Assembly (NCBI GenBank): GCA_002686595.1
Contig: NYXZ01000013.1
Coordinates: forward strand, 3,546 to 36,182
DNA: 32,637 nt
Reading direction: 5' to 3'
Origin: Planctomycetota bacterium
Lineage (GTDB): Bacteria > Planctomycetota > UBA1135 > GCA-002686595
The notes beneath the pieces were generated by a model that saw only the letters and a list, made by a program, of their open reading frames with translations, was not told where the DNA came from and did not search any database. Shown piece by piece: positions 24,571-32,542 of this stretch. The position numbers were made by a program, and so were the translations under genes. Each line of letters begins with the position of its first letter. Positions within the stretch are counted from its first letter, which is position 1.

Positions 24571-26634
24571 CTAGCGCTCTTCGAGGCGTTCGTGAAGCTC
24601 ACGCAGGCGGTGATGCAGCTCCTCGATGCGTTCCTCCAAATCGCGCGTGTTGTGCTCCATGCTCCCATGGAATTCCTCCATGCGTTGCTCGACCATTTCA
24701 TGCAGTCGGCCCATCCGTTCGCGGACACGCTCCATGAACTCCCGAGCGTGCTGCTCGATTTCCGCGCCCACATCGTCCCCATGTCCATCGCCCTCGCCGC
24801 CGCCATCATGACCACGATGCGCATCACGGTCGCGACCGCCATCCTGCCCGCGCCGGCCATCGCGCTGGCCCTCGCCACCATGCTCGCCGTGGCCATCGTG
24901 TTCGCGACCGCCATCGTGCTCGCGCCGGCCAGCAGGCCCGCCACGACCCTCATGCCCATGGCCTTCACCGTGACCGCCATGCCAGCCGTCACCGGGTCCA
25001 GCGCTTTCCCAGCCCAGGCCGATGCCACCATGGCCCCCGGGCACCATCAACCAGGCGCCAGCGGGACCGGCACCATCATCTACACCATGACGCGACCCGT
25101 GACGCGATCCATGACCCGAATCGTGACCCGACCCGTGATGCGAACCATGCTGTGAATCCTGGCCAGGCTCTCCGTGACACTTTGCATCCGAGCCGCCGTG
25201 GCCCTTTGCATCATGGCCGCCGTGGCCCTTTGCCCCATGGCCGCCGTGGCCCTTTGCGCCGTGGCCGCCGTGGCCCTTTGCGCCGTGGCCGCCGTGAAGG
25301 TCAGGCCCGCCCTCGCCATGGCAATCTTCCTTGGAGCCACGGGGACAATCGGCGCCGGAACCATCTTTGCAATGACTGCCGGGGCCGCCCTGGCCCAAGG
25401 GACAGCCATCAAAGCTGGGGCCTCCCATTCCGTGTCCGCCGGGTACAAATACTCCGCCAAATGACTCACCGGGCCCCATCTTGAACATGGGCCAGCCAGA
25501 GGGATGCCTGCCCTGCTTGGAATCAGGCCCAGAACCGTGCCCCTCGCCCTCTTGGCGGTTGACCCGCCATCTATCGCCGCGCCCCTGCCCCGCTTCCCGG
25601 GGTTCGCCGCCGAAGCGCATGACGCGCTTTTCAACATGTCGCTCGCCGCCGTCATCCTGCACCTCGACATGGATCTCCATCTGGCCGTTGATGCCATCGA
25701 GGTCGATGCCCAGGTCCCGCAGACCGTGCAGTTGCTTCAACTTGCCCAGACCCTCTCCGCCCTTCAGCTGCTTGAGCCACTGCAGGCCCTCAAGCCCTCC
25801 GAGATCAATGCCAAAGCTCTCCTCGTCATCACCCACTCCGAGGACATGCACTTCGATCTCCATCTCGCCGTCCTCGCCATCGGCGGCGTTGAGTTGGACC
25901 TTCATCTGCCGGGGGGCGCCTGCGTCCTCTTCCCCATCGTGATCTAGGGCTTCAAAGAACATGTTGGGCCCAATTCCGCGCGCGCTAGGCCCCGAGCCCT
26001 GCCGCTCCACCTCTTCCACCTCGCCCAGCTCATCCCGGGCCACGAGCTCGATCAACGTGTCCTTCATCCAACCGTCGCCGCGTTCGACGCGCACACGCAC
26101 TTCGCTGCCGGCCTCGCGCTCACTCACAAAGCCTATCAGTTCCTCGATGCTCTGGACCTTCTTCTTGCCCACGCGCCGAATGACATCCCCGGCCTTCAGG
26201 CCCGCACGGGCGGCCCCGCTGTTGCCGTAGACGCCCTCGATCAAAACGCCGTCCTCGGCCTCGCCGATCATCAGGCCCAGGTAACCGTGGTCAGAGTCAG
26301 CCTCATCTTCCTCGGCGTAGCCAATCTGGCTCAGGATGGCCGGCATCTCACCGCCGGACTCCCGGAAGAGAGCCTCTAGGTCAGCGTCTTTCAGATCATC
26401 GCTGTCGAGCACCAGGGTGCGAACCCGGCGCTTGCCGTCCTGGCCCTGGCTGGTGAGCCCGAAGCTGAGCTGGCCCGCCGGAGCGTTCTGACCGGCTTGG
26501 CCAGGCGCTACCGCAATACTGGCGAGCGCGGAGGACACCACAAGCTCAGGGGCCGCGGCCTGTTGCTGGCCTGCCTCGCAGCAAGGGTCCTGTGCAAAGG
26601 GAGAGAGGGAGAGAATGAGTGTGGCGCTGAACAT
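24571..26634 (-). CDS. PDZ-domain protein with His/Gly-rich repeat region and C-terminal coiled coil
   Basis: A 687-residue protein. The start at 26634 is well supported: AGGAGG lies 7 bases upstream (26642-26647). A short hydrophobic N-terminus may be a signal peptide. Residues 117-200 are a PDZ domain (YLGLMIG carboxylate-binding loop, then GNSGAARAGLKAGDVIRRVG). Residues 210-340 are acidic. Residues ~360-630 are extremely rich in Gly and His, with five 8-residue repeats of the type HGGHGAKG near 446-485 and further degenerate HG(S/G) and EHDGG units. The end (632-687) is a charged coiled coil. The His-rich part could bind metal ions; that is inference. No protease domain accompanies the PDZ, so it is not HtrA-like. 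Confidence 0.8.
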   Translation of the reverse strand: MFSATLILSLSPFAQDPCCEAGQQQAAAPELVVSSALASIAVAPGQAGQNAPAGQLSFGLTSQGQDGKRRVRTLVLDSDDLKDADLEALFRESGGEMPAILSQIGYAEEDEADSDHGYLGLMIGEAEDGVLIEGVYGNSGAARAGLKAGDVIRRVGKKKVQSIEELIGFVSEREAGSEVRVRVERGDGWMKDTLIELVARDELGEVEEVERQGSGPSARGIGPNMFFEALDHDGEEDAGAPRQMKVQLNAADGEDGEMEIEVHVLGVGDDEESFGIDLGGLEGLQWLKQLKGGEGLGKLKQLHGLRDLGIDLDGINGQMEIHVEVQDDGGERHVEKRVMRFGGEPREAGQGRGDRWRVNRQEGEGHGSGPDSKQGRHPSGWPMFKMGPGESFGGVFVPGGHGMGGPSFDGCPLGQGGPGSHCKDGSGADCPRGSKEDCHGEGGPDLHGGHGAKGHGGHGAKGHGGHGAKGHGGHDAKGHGGSDAKCHGEPGQDSQHGSHHGSGHDSGHGSRHGSRHGVDDGAGPAGAWLMVPGGHGGIGLGWESAGPGDGWHGGHGEGHGHEGRGGPAGRREHDGGREHDGHGEHGGEGQRDGRRGQDGGRDRDAHRGHDGGGEGDGHGDDVGAEIEQHAREFMERVRERMGRLHEMVEQRMEEFHGSMEHNTRDLEERIEELHHRLRELHERLEER
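25181..25300 (-). repeat. 24-bp tandem repeat, 5 units, inside the PDZ gene
   Basis: Five consecutive 24-base units begin at 25181, 25205, 25229, 25253 and 25277, each starting TTTGC on the + strand and ending near GCCGCCGTGGCCC. They encode HGGHGAKG-type octapeptides on the minus strand. The units are nearly identical at one end and more diverged at the other, as expected after recent slippage or unequal crossing over. Confidence 0.9.
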
Positions 26635-26673
26635 GGGCTAGCCTCCTGGCTGGGTTTGGGGTGTCGGGCTCCT

Positions 26674-26694
26674 ACGCGCCCGTACGGGGCGCGT
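26674..26694 (-). promoter_or_regulatory. hairpin or operator in the leader of the PDZ gene
   Basis: ACGCGCCC and GGGCGCGT are perfect 8-base inverted arms around a 5-base loop GTACG. The element lies 40-60 bases upstream of the start codon and upstream of the AGGAGG site. It may be a protein-binding site or an RNA hairpin. The remaining spacer 26695-26848 shows no gene. Confidence 0.45.
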
Positions 26695-26848
26695 TGGATT
26701 CGACTGCCCATATGTTAGCGAGCAGCGGGTGGGTGGGGCTGATTCCCTCCCGTGCACCCTGTACAAGTGCCATAACAATGAGTCCCAACCGCGCTCCGGC
26801 GGCGGCCCCCACCGGCGGCCCCATCCCCCGGGGGCATGAACCTACCGG

Positions 26849-26873
26849 CCCGGGCGGTCTAGACTCGCCCGGG
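26849..26873 (-). terminator. hairpin at the end of the bc-complex operon
   Basis: CCCGGGCG (26849-26856) and CGCCCGGG (26866-26873) form a perfect 8-bp stem; the 9-base loop contains TCTAGA. It starts 4 bases after the TAG of the cytochrome gene. There is no U-tract on the minus strand, so Rho or another factor may assist. Confidence 0.5.
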
Positions 26874-26877
26874 TGCC

Positions 26878-29800
26878 CTACTGAATGGCCGCCGGCCAGC
26901 GTTCCGGGTTGTAGAGCCAGTCCATGACGGCCTGGATCTGCTGCCCATTGTCCGAGTCCTGGTATTGCTCCTGGTACTGGGGCGGGTCCGAAATGAAGTT
27001 GTCCGGCATGGAGGTCCCGGGATAGACCAGGGCCGGGCTCCAGAGCCAGTCCAGAACCCAACCTTCCCGCAGGCGTTCGCGGGTGCGTTCAAGATTAGGC
27101 GCCCAGGAGAGGGGCGCATCGAGCTGGTCCGGGCCCTGGCTGCCGTGGAAGTGGCACTGGAAGCAGTTGACGCCGTCGACGGCCACCGCATGTCCGATGC
27201 TCTGGAAAGGCGTGCGGGCACCGCGCAGACTCGGGGCGCGGCGCTCCACGACCTCATAGGAATCCGAGACCGCCCCGGTCATGGTGAAGCCCTGACTCGC
27301 GCCCCAGGCTTCTAGCTTTTTGAAGTTGGCGGCGGTCTCCGGCTTGGCACCGGCTTCGATGGCCGCCACAACCCGCCGCGAGAGCCGCGCGCCCGCGGCC
27401 ACCTCATCCAGGTCCAACCCTTGACCGCCGGAGCTGCGGGTCCTCATGGCCGGCCAGGAGCGTTCGCCGGATGCGTCCAGGCCAAGGGCCAAGCGCATGG
27501 TACGGGCGTAGCGCGAGGGCCACTCTTCACGGGCTTTGTAGGCGAAGTAATCCGCCACAGCCTCGGCTTCCCCCGGGGCCCAGTTGAAAGCTGGCATGCG
27601 CACGCGGATTTGCTGGCGCAGAGCATCGGGGTCGCGCAGGAAGCCGTAGAACCAAGCCTTCTGCAGCTTCTGGCCTTCACCCAGCAGAACCGGCGGCGCG
27701 AATGTCCAGCGAACCTTGTCCAATGGCTCCTCGCCGTAGTAACGGAACTGGCCGTCCACATCCTGCACGGCGCCTTCGCCCTCGGGATCGGCGGTGACGC
27801 TGTACCAGGCATCGTCCTCGTCCTGCGCATCGCTGTCGAAGAGTTCCACGCCATTGAAATAGTAGTCGTTCACCAAGCGCACGAAGTCGCCTCCCCGCGG
27901 GGGGGTGACGCTGATGATGCTGTCAAGATCGGGGAAGAATGCCTGGCCAGGAGCGCCGATTTCAGGTGTCGGCTCCAGCAAGCGGAAGACAGGATTTCCG
28001 AGTTCCTCTTCCATCCAGTCTTCCCAGGATGCGATCTGCTCACGCAGGGAAGCAAGGCCGTCCATAGTTGGCGGCAGGACCTCATCCGGGAAGGGCATCA
28101 CCTCGCAACTCACATCCAGCTGGTCGCCCGCGGCATTGGTGAAGGCCAGACGGCCCGCATCGATGACATGGCAGCCCTCGCAGTTTTTCTGCCGGACGAC
28201 GCGCATGCCAAAGTCCATGGCTGCCTGGGGGGCGGCGGGTTTCATCTCCGCCCGCTGCACCTCGTCATTCACCAAACCACCCACGAAGGTGACCAAGCCC
28301 TCGATCTGTTCGTCGCTGAAGTTGAACCTGGGCATGCGCGCCTTCTCACGCGGGTTCTTGACCTTGCCGTGGTCGAAGCCGCGCGGGGCTGCTAGCTTGC
28401 GGGCCAGCCACCCCTCCCGGTAATGGTGATCCAAGGCCGGCCGGCCCGGCAGGCTCTCGCGATAGGACATGGCAAAATCCAGTAGGTCCACGGTCTTGGA
28501 GGCCCAGTTTGTGAGCTCCGTGCCGATGGGCATCATGCTTTCCATACCTTTGATCTCATGGCACGAGAAGCATCCTTGATGGCGCACCAGGGCGGCGCCG
28601 ACTTCCTTGGTCAGGTAGGCCGTGTCATTCCAGGGATGCTCCGGCACCTCTCCAGCCAAGCGCCGTTCGACTTCCGTCCGCCCACTCTTGCCCAGGTACC
28701 AGCGGGCCAACTCAGCCAGCGTTTCGCGCTCCACTGGACTCTGGAATTCATTCCAGCCCTCGGGCACATCCGTGAAGTAGCCGTCCGGGTCATCCGCCAT
28801 ATAGGCCACCACATCGGCGATGTCCTGGTCAGGCAGGCGCAGATTTGGCATACGTGTCTCTGCCCACCAAGCCGCGGGATCCTTGATCCATGCGAAAAGC
28901 CACTCGGGATTGGTCTTGGCCATAACGCCTCGCAGGTTTGGTCCCACATCGTTATTGCGCCCGTGAACCAGCGCCAGGTCCGCAACCTGCGGTTCCTCGT
29001 CGCCGAAGGGCGCCATGTTGTGACAGGCCAGGCAACCCGATAGCCGGAAGACCTCGCGCCCGCGCTCCGCATCTCCGGTCATGGGGATCGCCGGTAACTC
29101 CTGCTTGGGAGCGGCGCTGCGCAGGAAAGCGGCAACGGCCCCCACCATGGTTTCGTTCCACTCCTGGCCGAGGATGTCACGGCCCTCGCCGTAGCGGGAG
29201 ACCGTCACCACTTCATCGGGAGCGTAATTCTCCAAGTGAAAGAACTGGGGCATCCAAGTGCTGGGCCGGAAGCTCTCGGGATCGCTGATCCAGGCGTCGA
29301 GGAAACCGGGACGCACCTTGGTTTGGATGTTCAGCAGGGACGGTCCGGGCTTGCGCGCGGTTGGAAACCACTCGACCCTGTGGCAGGCGTAGCAGCCATA
29401 GCGCTCGAAAGTGCGGTATCCGGCGGTAACCGTCGGCGCATCGTCCGCGATCAGCTCCATGGAAGTAGTGTGGCACTGGACGCAAGCGGCTTCGGTGTTT
29501 TCGCTGGTCAACATCGGGTAGTCCCAATGGTGCTGCTTGTGCCAATGGTGCTCCTCTGACCACTCGGCCCGCTCAGCTTCGTCATCCGGTCGGTGATCAG
29601 AGCGCACGAAATCCACAGCTTCGCCGGACCCCCGGTGGCAGATGGTGCAGCCCACGTCCTTGTAGGGATGGGGAGACGCGGCCGTCATATACAGGTCCAA
29701 CCGCGGGTGCGTCGCGAGGGGCTGGGCTTCACCCTCAAAACCCGCCCGGTCATAGCCCATGTGGCAGGTGACACACATATCGATGCGCGTCTTCTTGGTG

Positions 29801-30552
29801 AAGTTGAGTTCGAAGGTCAGGTTGTCAAGCACCACCTTGCGCACCTTCAGATTGGGCTCGACAAAATCCAGCCCCGGCATGTCGCGCACCATGTTGGCCA
29901 CCTGGCCAGCCCCATCACTGGGCGCCAGCTGCTCCAGCTTGCTGGCGAGTTGGCGTAGGTCTTTCGTGCCAGACGACAGGGCCGTCTCCGCTGCGCTCAC
30001 CTCGCTGCGCAGTTGCTCGAGACGGGCCTGAGCTTCCAGGTACTCCGCCTGGGCAGCCGCACTGACCTTGGCCAGGTCAAACATCTCCTTCTCATCGGAG
30101 CGCAGCTCACGGCGCTCGCTGCCGTCGTCGGCGCTGCCCGCATTGATCTGCTCTAGCAGCTCTTCCTCGGTCACATAGCGTTCCCAACCAAAAAACGCCT
30201 TGGCGGTCTTGGCCTCCTGTTCCTTGGTATAGGCGATCTCCTTCAAGCCGTGAACTTCCGTCTCAAGCACGGCAAGCTCGGTGGAACTGGCGGCGAGTTG
30301 CTCGCGGGCCGCCGCCAGGGAAGCTTCCAAGTTGTTCTTTGCGCTCAGGAAGTCCTCGGTTTCCAGGCCCGCCAGGGCTTGCTCGGTCTTGGCGATATCC
30401 AAGGCCCGGAACTCCCGCTGATAGGGTTTCCAGGCGCGGTCCCAGTCATCGATGACCATCCAAACCGAGGTCACCAGGAACAAGATGCTGGACACCAGAA
30501 ACCAGGAGTTCAGCTTGGGGATTGAGTAATGCGTGTCGCCGCGGTCAGCCAT
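26878..30552 (-). CDS. octahaem cytochrome c subunit of a quinol-oxidising bc-type complex
   Basis: A 1224-residue protein. Residues 17-34 are a membrane anchor, followed by a long coiled coil (about 45-215). Eight CXXCH sites start at residues 260, 302, 357, 387, 507, 661, 791 and 1130. The first three lie close together in a His-rich stretch and look like bis-His haems. The later five are class I cytochrome c domains with candidate Met ligands in (R/W/S)MP motifs at M434, M568, M740, M986 and M1182. The seventh domain carries a ~180-residue insertion. The protein is periplasmic and should accept electrons from the Rieske/cytochrome b part encoded just upstream. No homologue can be named with certainty; the coiled-coil stalk and the size are unusual. 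Confidence 0.88.
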   Translation of the reverse strand: MADRGDTHYSIPKLNSWFLVSSILFLVTSVWMVIDDWDRAWKPYQREFRALDIAKTEQALAGLETEDFLSAKNNLEASLAAAREQLAASSTELAVLETEVHGLKEIAYTKEQEAKTAKAFFGWERYVTEEELLEQINAGSADDGSERRELRSDEKEMFDLAKVSAAAQAEYLEAQARLEQLRSEVSAAETALSSGTKDLRQLASKLEQLAPSDGAGQVANMVRDMPGLDFVEPNLKVRKVVLDNLTFELNFTKKTRIDMCVTCHMGYDRAGFEGEAQPLATHPRLDLYMTAASPHPYKDVGCTICHRGSGEAVDFVRSDHRPDDEAERAEWSEEHHWHKQHHWDYPMLTSENTEAACVQCHTTSMELIADDAPTVTAGYRTFERYGCYACHRVEWFPTARKPGPSLLNIQTKVRPGFLDAWISDPESFRPSTWMPQFFHLENYAPDEVVTVSRYGEGRDILGQEWNETMVGAVAAFLRSAAPKQELPAIPMTGDAERGREVFRLSGCLACHNMAPFGDEEPQVADLALVHGRNNDVGPNLRGVMAKTNPEWLFAWIKDPAAWWAETRMPNLRLPDQDIADVVAYMADDPDGYFTDVPEGWNEFQSPVERETLAELARWYLGKSGRTEVERRLAGEVPEHPWNDTAYLTKEVGAALVRHQGCFSCHEIKGMESMMPIGTELTNWASKTVDLLDFAMSYRESLPGRPALDHHYREGWLARKLAAPRGFDHGKVKNPREKARMPRFNFSDEQIEGLVTFVGGLVNDEVQRAEMKPAAPQAAMDFGMRVVRQKNCEGCHVIDAGRLAFTNAAGDQLDVSCEVMPFPDEVLPPTMDGLASLREQIASWEDWMEEELGNPVFRLLEPTPEIGAPGQAFFPDLDSIISVTPPRGGDFVRLVNDYYFNGVELFDSDAQDEDDAWYSVTADPEGEGAVQDVDGQFRYYGEEPLDKVRWTFAPPVLLGEGQKLQKAWFYGFLRDPDALRQQIRVRMPAFNWAPGEAEAVADYFAYKAREEWPSRYARTMRLALGLDASGERSWPAMRTRSSGGQGLDLDEVAAGARLSRRVVAAIEAGAKPETAANFKKLEAWGASQGFTMTGAVSDSYEVVERRAPSLRGARTPFQSIGHAVAVDGVNCFQCHFHGSQGPDQLDAPLSWAPNLERTRERLREGWVLDWLWSPALVYPGTSMPDNFISDPPQYQEQYQDSDNGQQIQAVMDWLYNPERWPAAIQ

Positions 30553-30598
30553 GATTCGGGGGGGAAGGAATCGTTCGGTCGCTCGGTTAGAAGGTCCG

Positions 30599-31681
30599 TC
30601 AGACGTTGAAGAAGTACTCCGGGATGCCGACGATGTACTTCAGGTTCAGCGTCCAGCGCATGACCATCTTGATCGGCACCAGGACGAACCACAGGAAGAG
30701 GTGCATCATCACGTTGTAGCGCTCGGGCCCCATTTCGGTGGCGATCTTGCGGAACAGCGTCTTGCCCAGGATTGGGGGCAGTATCACAAAGTAGGCGAAG
30801 AGGCTCGCCAGACCCGGTGCCTCCCGTAGCCAGATGTTCTCCGGCCGCGGTTGATCGAGCAGGTAGATCCAGAAGTACTCCGACAGATTCACATTGACCA
30901 TCGGCTCGAGTTTGTGTGGATCCCAATACTCGAAGGGGCCAAAGAAGGACCAGTTTGGTCCGCGCAGGAAGGTGCCCATGATGATCAGCGAACACCACAA
31001 CAGCAGGAAGCCCACCAGGAAGAAGTTGATGGCGAAGGGGCGCTCCTCATAAGTGTAGTAGCCATTGCCCTTGGGATTTTTGTCCAGATAAGGAATGGCG
31101 CACAACCCGACGATGATGAAGCTCGGCAGCAATACGCCCGCGATCCAGGGATCGAAGTAGACGAGCAGTTCCTGCAGGCCCAGGAAGTACCAGGGCGCCT
31201 TGGAGGGGTTCGGCGTCCGCGCCTGGGAGGCGGGTTCCTCGATGGGAGCTTCGATCTCGATACTCCAGGCGATCAGAAAGACCGTAAAGAGCACCATGCA
31301 GATCAGTTCGATGTAGACCAGATCCGGCCAGACATGGACCTTCTGCTTGGCGTATTGCCCCTCCAGGGTCGGCTCCCCGCGCTTGATCCGCTCGTCGTTC
31401 AGCACCGCCCGGCGCAAGAAAAGCCAGGTGAAGAACAACAGTGAGCCGATCATCATGATGATCGGGATGTTGTCAGGCTTGGTGACGATCCGGTTGAAGT
31501 TGGGGTCGTCCCAGGAAACCAGGAAGAACGCCACGATCAGCACACAGGTAATGGCGAACACCACTGGGTGGCTGGCCCACTTGCGGAAGCGGACCACCAA
31601 CAGGAGCAGCAGCGCTGTCCCAATGGAATAACGCGTCGGCTCCGACAACCAGTCAGCCAGGTCCTTGATGGAATCGATCAT
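30599..31681 (-). CDS. cytochrome b C-terminal (subunit IV-like) protein with extra membrane helices
   Basis: A 360-residue membrane protein. The central part resembles cytochrome b6f subunit IV or the C-terminal half of cytochrome b: NPSKAPWYFLGLQELLVYFDPW contains APWY (162-165) at the position of the quinol-site PEWY motif, followed by helices near 180-197 and 217-236. Three hydrophobic helices before it (about 19-31, 39-56, 72-90), another at 122-140, and two after it (290-305, 325-342) exceed the three of subunit IV. It sits 9 bases after the b6-like gene stop and 46 bases before the octahaem cytochrome. Glu of PEWY is replaced by Ala; this residue takes part in proton transfer in bc complexes. 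Confidence 0.87.
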   Translation of the reverse strand: MIDSIKDLADWLSEPTRYSIGTALLLLLVVRFRKWASHPVVFAITCVLIVAFFLVSWDDPNFNRIVTKPDNIPIIMMIGSLLFFTWLFLRRAVLNDERIKRGEPTLEGQYAKQKVHVWPDLVYIELICMVLFTVFLIAWSIEIEAPIEEPASQARTPNPSKAPWYFLGLQELLVYFDPWIAGVLLPSFIIVGLCAIPYLDKNPKGNGYYTYEERPFAINFFLVGFLLLWCSLIIMGTFLRGPNWSFFGPFEYWDPHKLEPMVNVNLSEYFWIYLLDQPRPENIWLREAPGLASLFAYFVILPPILGKTLFRKIATEMGPERYNVMMHLFLWFVLVPIKMVMRWTLNLKYIVGIPEYFFNV

Positions 31682-31690
31682 GGGCTAGAG

Positions 31691-32467
31691 CTACAGGGGG
31701 CCTGAGATGCCGCCGTCCTTACGCACACGCCAGAAATGAACCGCCATCAGCACGGCGGCGAATAATGGAAAGCCGACGCAATGCAGCACATAGAAGCGCA
31801 GCAGTGCGCCCTCGCCCACAAAGCGTCCCGCCAGGAGGGCGAAGCGGATGTCGTCCCCGGCGTGGATGAAGTCCAGGCCACCGAAGCTGACCAGGGCCGC
31901 CCCCGGCCCTTCGTGACCGATGAAGGGCGTGGCACGGGCCATGTTGGTGCCCACGGTAATGGCCCAGACGGCCAGTTGGTCCCAGGGCAAGAGGTAGCCG
32001 GTGAAGGACAACAGAAGCGTAATCACTAGCAGGATCACGCCGATGTTCCAGTTGAACTCGCGGGGCGGTTTATAGGAACCGGTCAGGAAGACGCGGTACA
32101 TGTGCAACCAGACGGTGATCACCATCAAGTGCGCCGCCCAACGGTGCATTTCGCGCATGACACCCAGGGGCACATGTTCTCGCAGGGCGAAGATGTCCTG
32201 ATAGGCCAGCTCCGCCGTCGGCCGGTAGTAGAACATGACGAGCAAGCCCGTGATGGTCTCCACCAGGAACAGGAAGAAGGTCAAGCCACCCATACACCAG
32301 GTGTAGGAGAGGTTGATACCGCTGCGGCGCACCTTCACCGGGTGCAGATGCAGGAAGAAGTTCGACAGGACTGCCAGGGTCCGGTTGCGTGGTGTATCCG
32401 GGTAACCGTGGCGGAAGATCGAACGCCAGATCTGGCTGGCGCGGATGTAGGCGAACAGTTTTTCCAT
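31691..32467 (-). CDS. cytochrome b6-like protein (diheme, with haem ci cysteine)
   Basis: A 258-residue membrane protein matching cytochrome b6 throughout, for example TGLLVMFYYRPT, LTGSYKPPREFNW and GYLLPWDQLAVWA. The haem ligands are H108/H122 and H229/H244. The second pair is 15 apart, as in b6f-type proteins, instead of 14 as in mitochondrial cytochrome b. C58 in YTWCMGG aligns with Cys35 of b6, which binds the extra haem ci covalently on the n-side, so a third haem is likely. The subunit oxidises quinol together with the subunit-IV-like and Rieske proteins. Upstream, GGCTCGGGG occurs three times (32470-32503) with no clear Shine-Dalgarno. Confidence 0.92.
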   Translation of the reverse strand: MEKLFAYIRASQIWRSIFRHGYPDTPRNRTLAVLSNFFLHLHPVKVRRSGINLSYTWCMGGLTFFLFLVETITGLLVMFYYRPTAELAYQDIFALREHVPLGVMREMHRWAAHLMVITVWLHMYRVFLTGSYKPPREFNWNIGVILLVITLLLSFTGYLLPWDQLAVWAITVGTNMARATPFIGHEGPGAALVSFGGLDFIHAGDDIRFALLAGRFVGEGALLRFYVLHCVGFPLFAAVLMAVHFWRVRKDGGISGPL

Positions 32468-32542
32468 GGGGCTCGGGGAGGCTCGGGGGGGAGAGGCTCG
32501 GGGCGGCGCGGAGCGCGGTCTAGGTCAGCTTGGGTGTGGCCA

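Noticed and set aside
25481-25947. Overlapping plus-strand open frames opposite the PDZ gene
   Set aside because: Low-complexity Pro/Ser/Leu translations produced by the reverse complement of acidic and Gly-rich codons.
24571-26634. HtrA/DegP-type protease based on the PDZ domain
   Set aside because: There is no trypsin-like domain with His-Asp-Ser; the PDZ domain is near the N-terminus and the rest is low complexity and coiled coil.
27421-28395. Plus-strand open frame of 324 codons inside the octahaem cytochrome gene
   Set aside because: It is antisense to conserved CXXCH domains and has no recognisable features or start signal.
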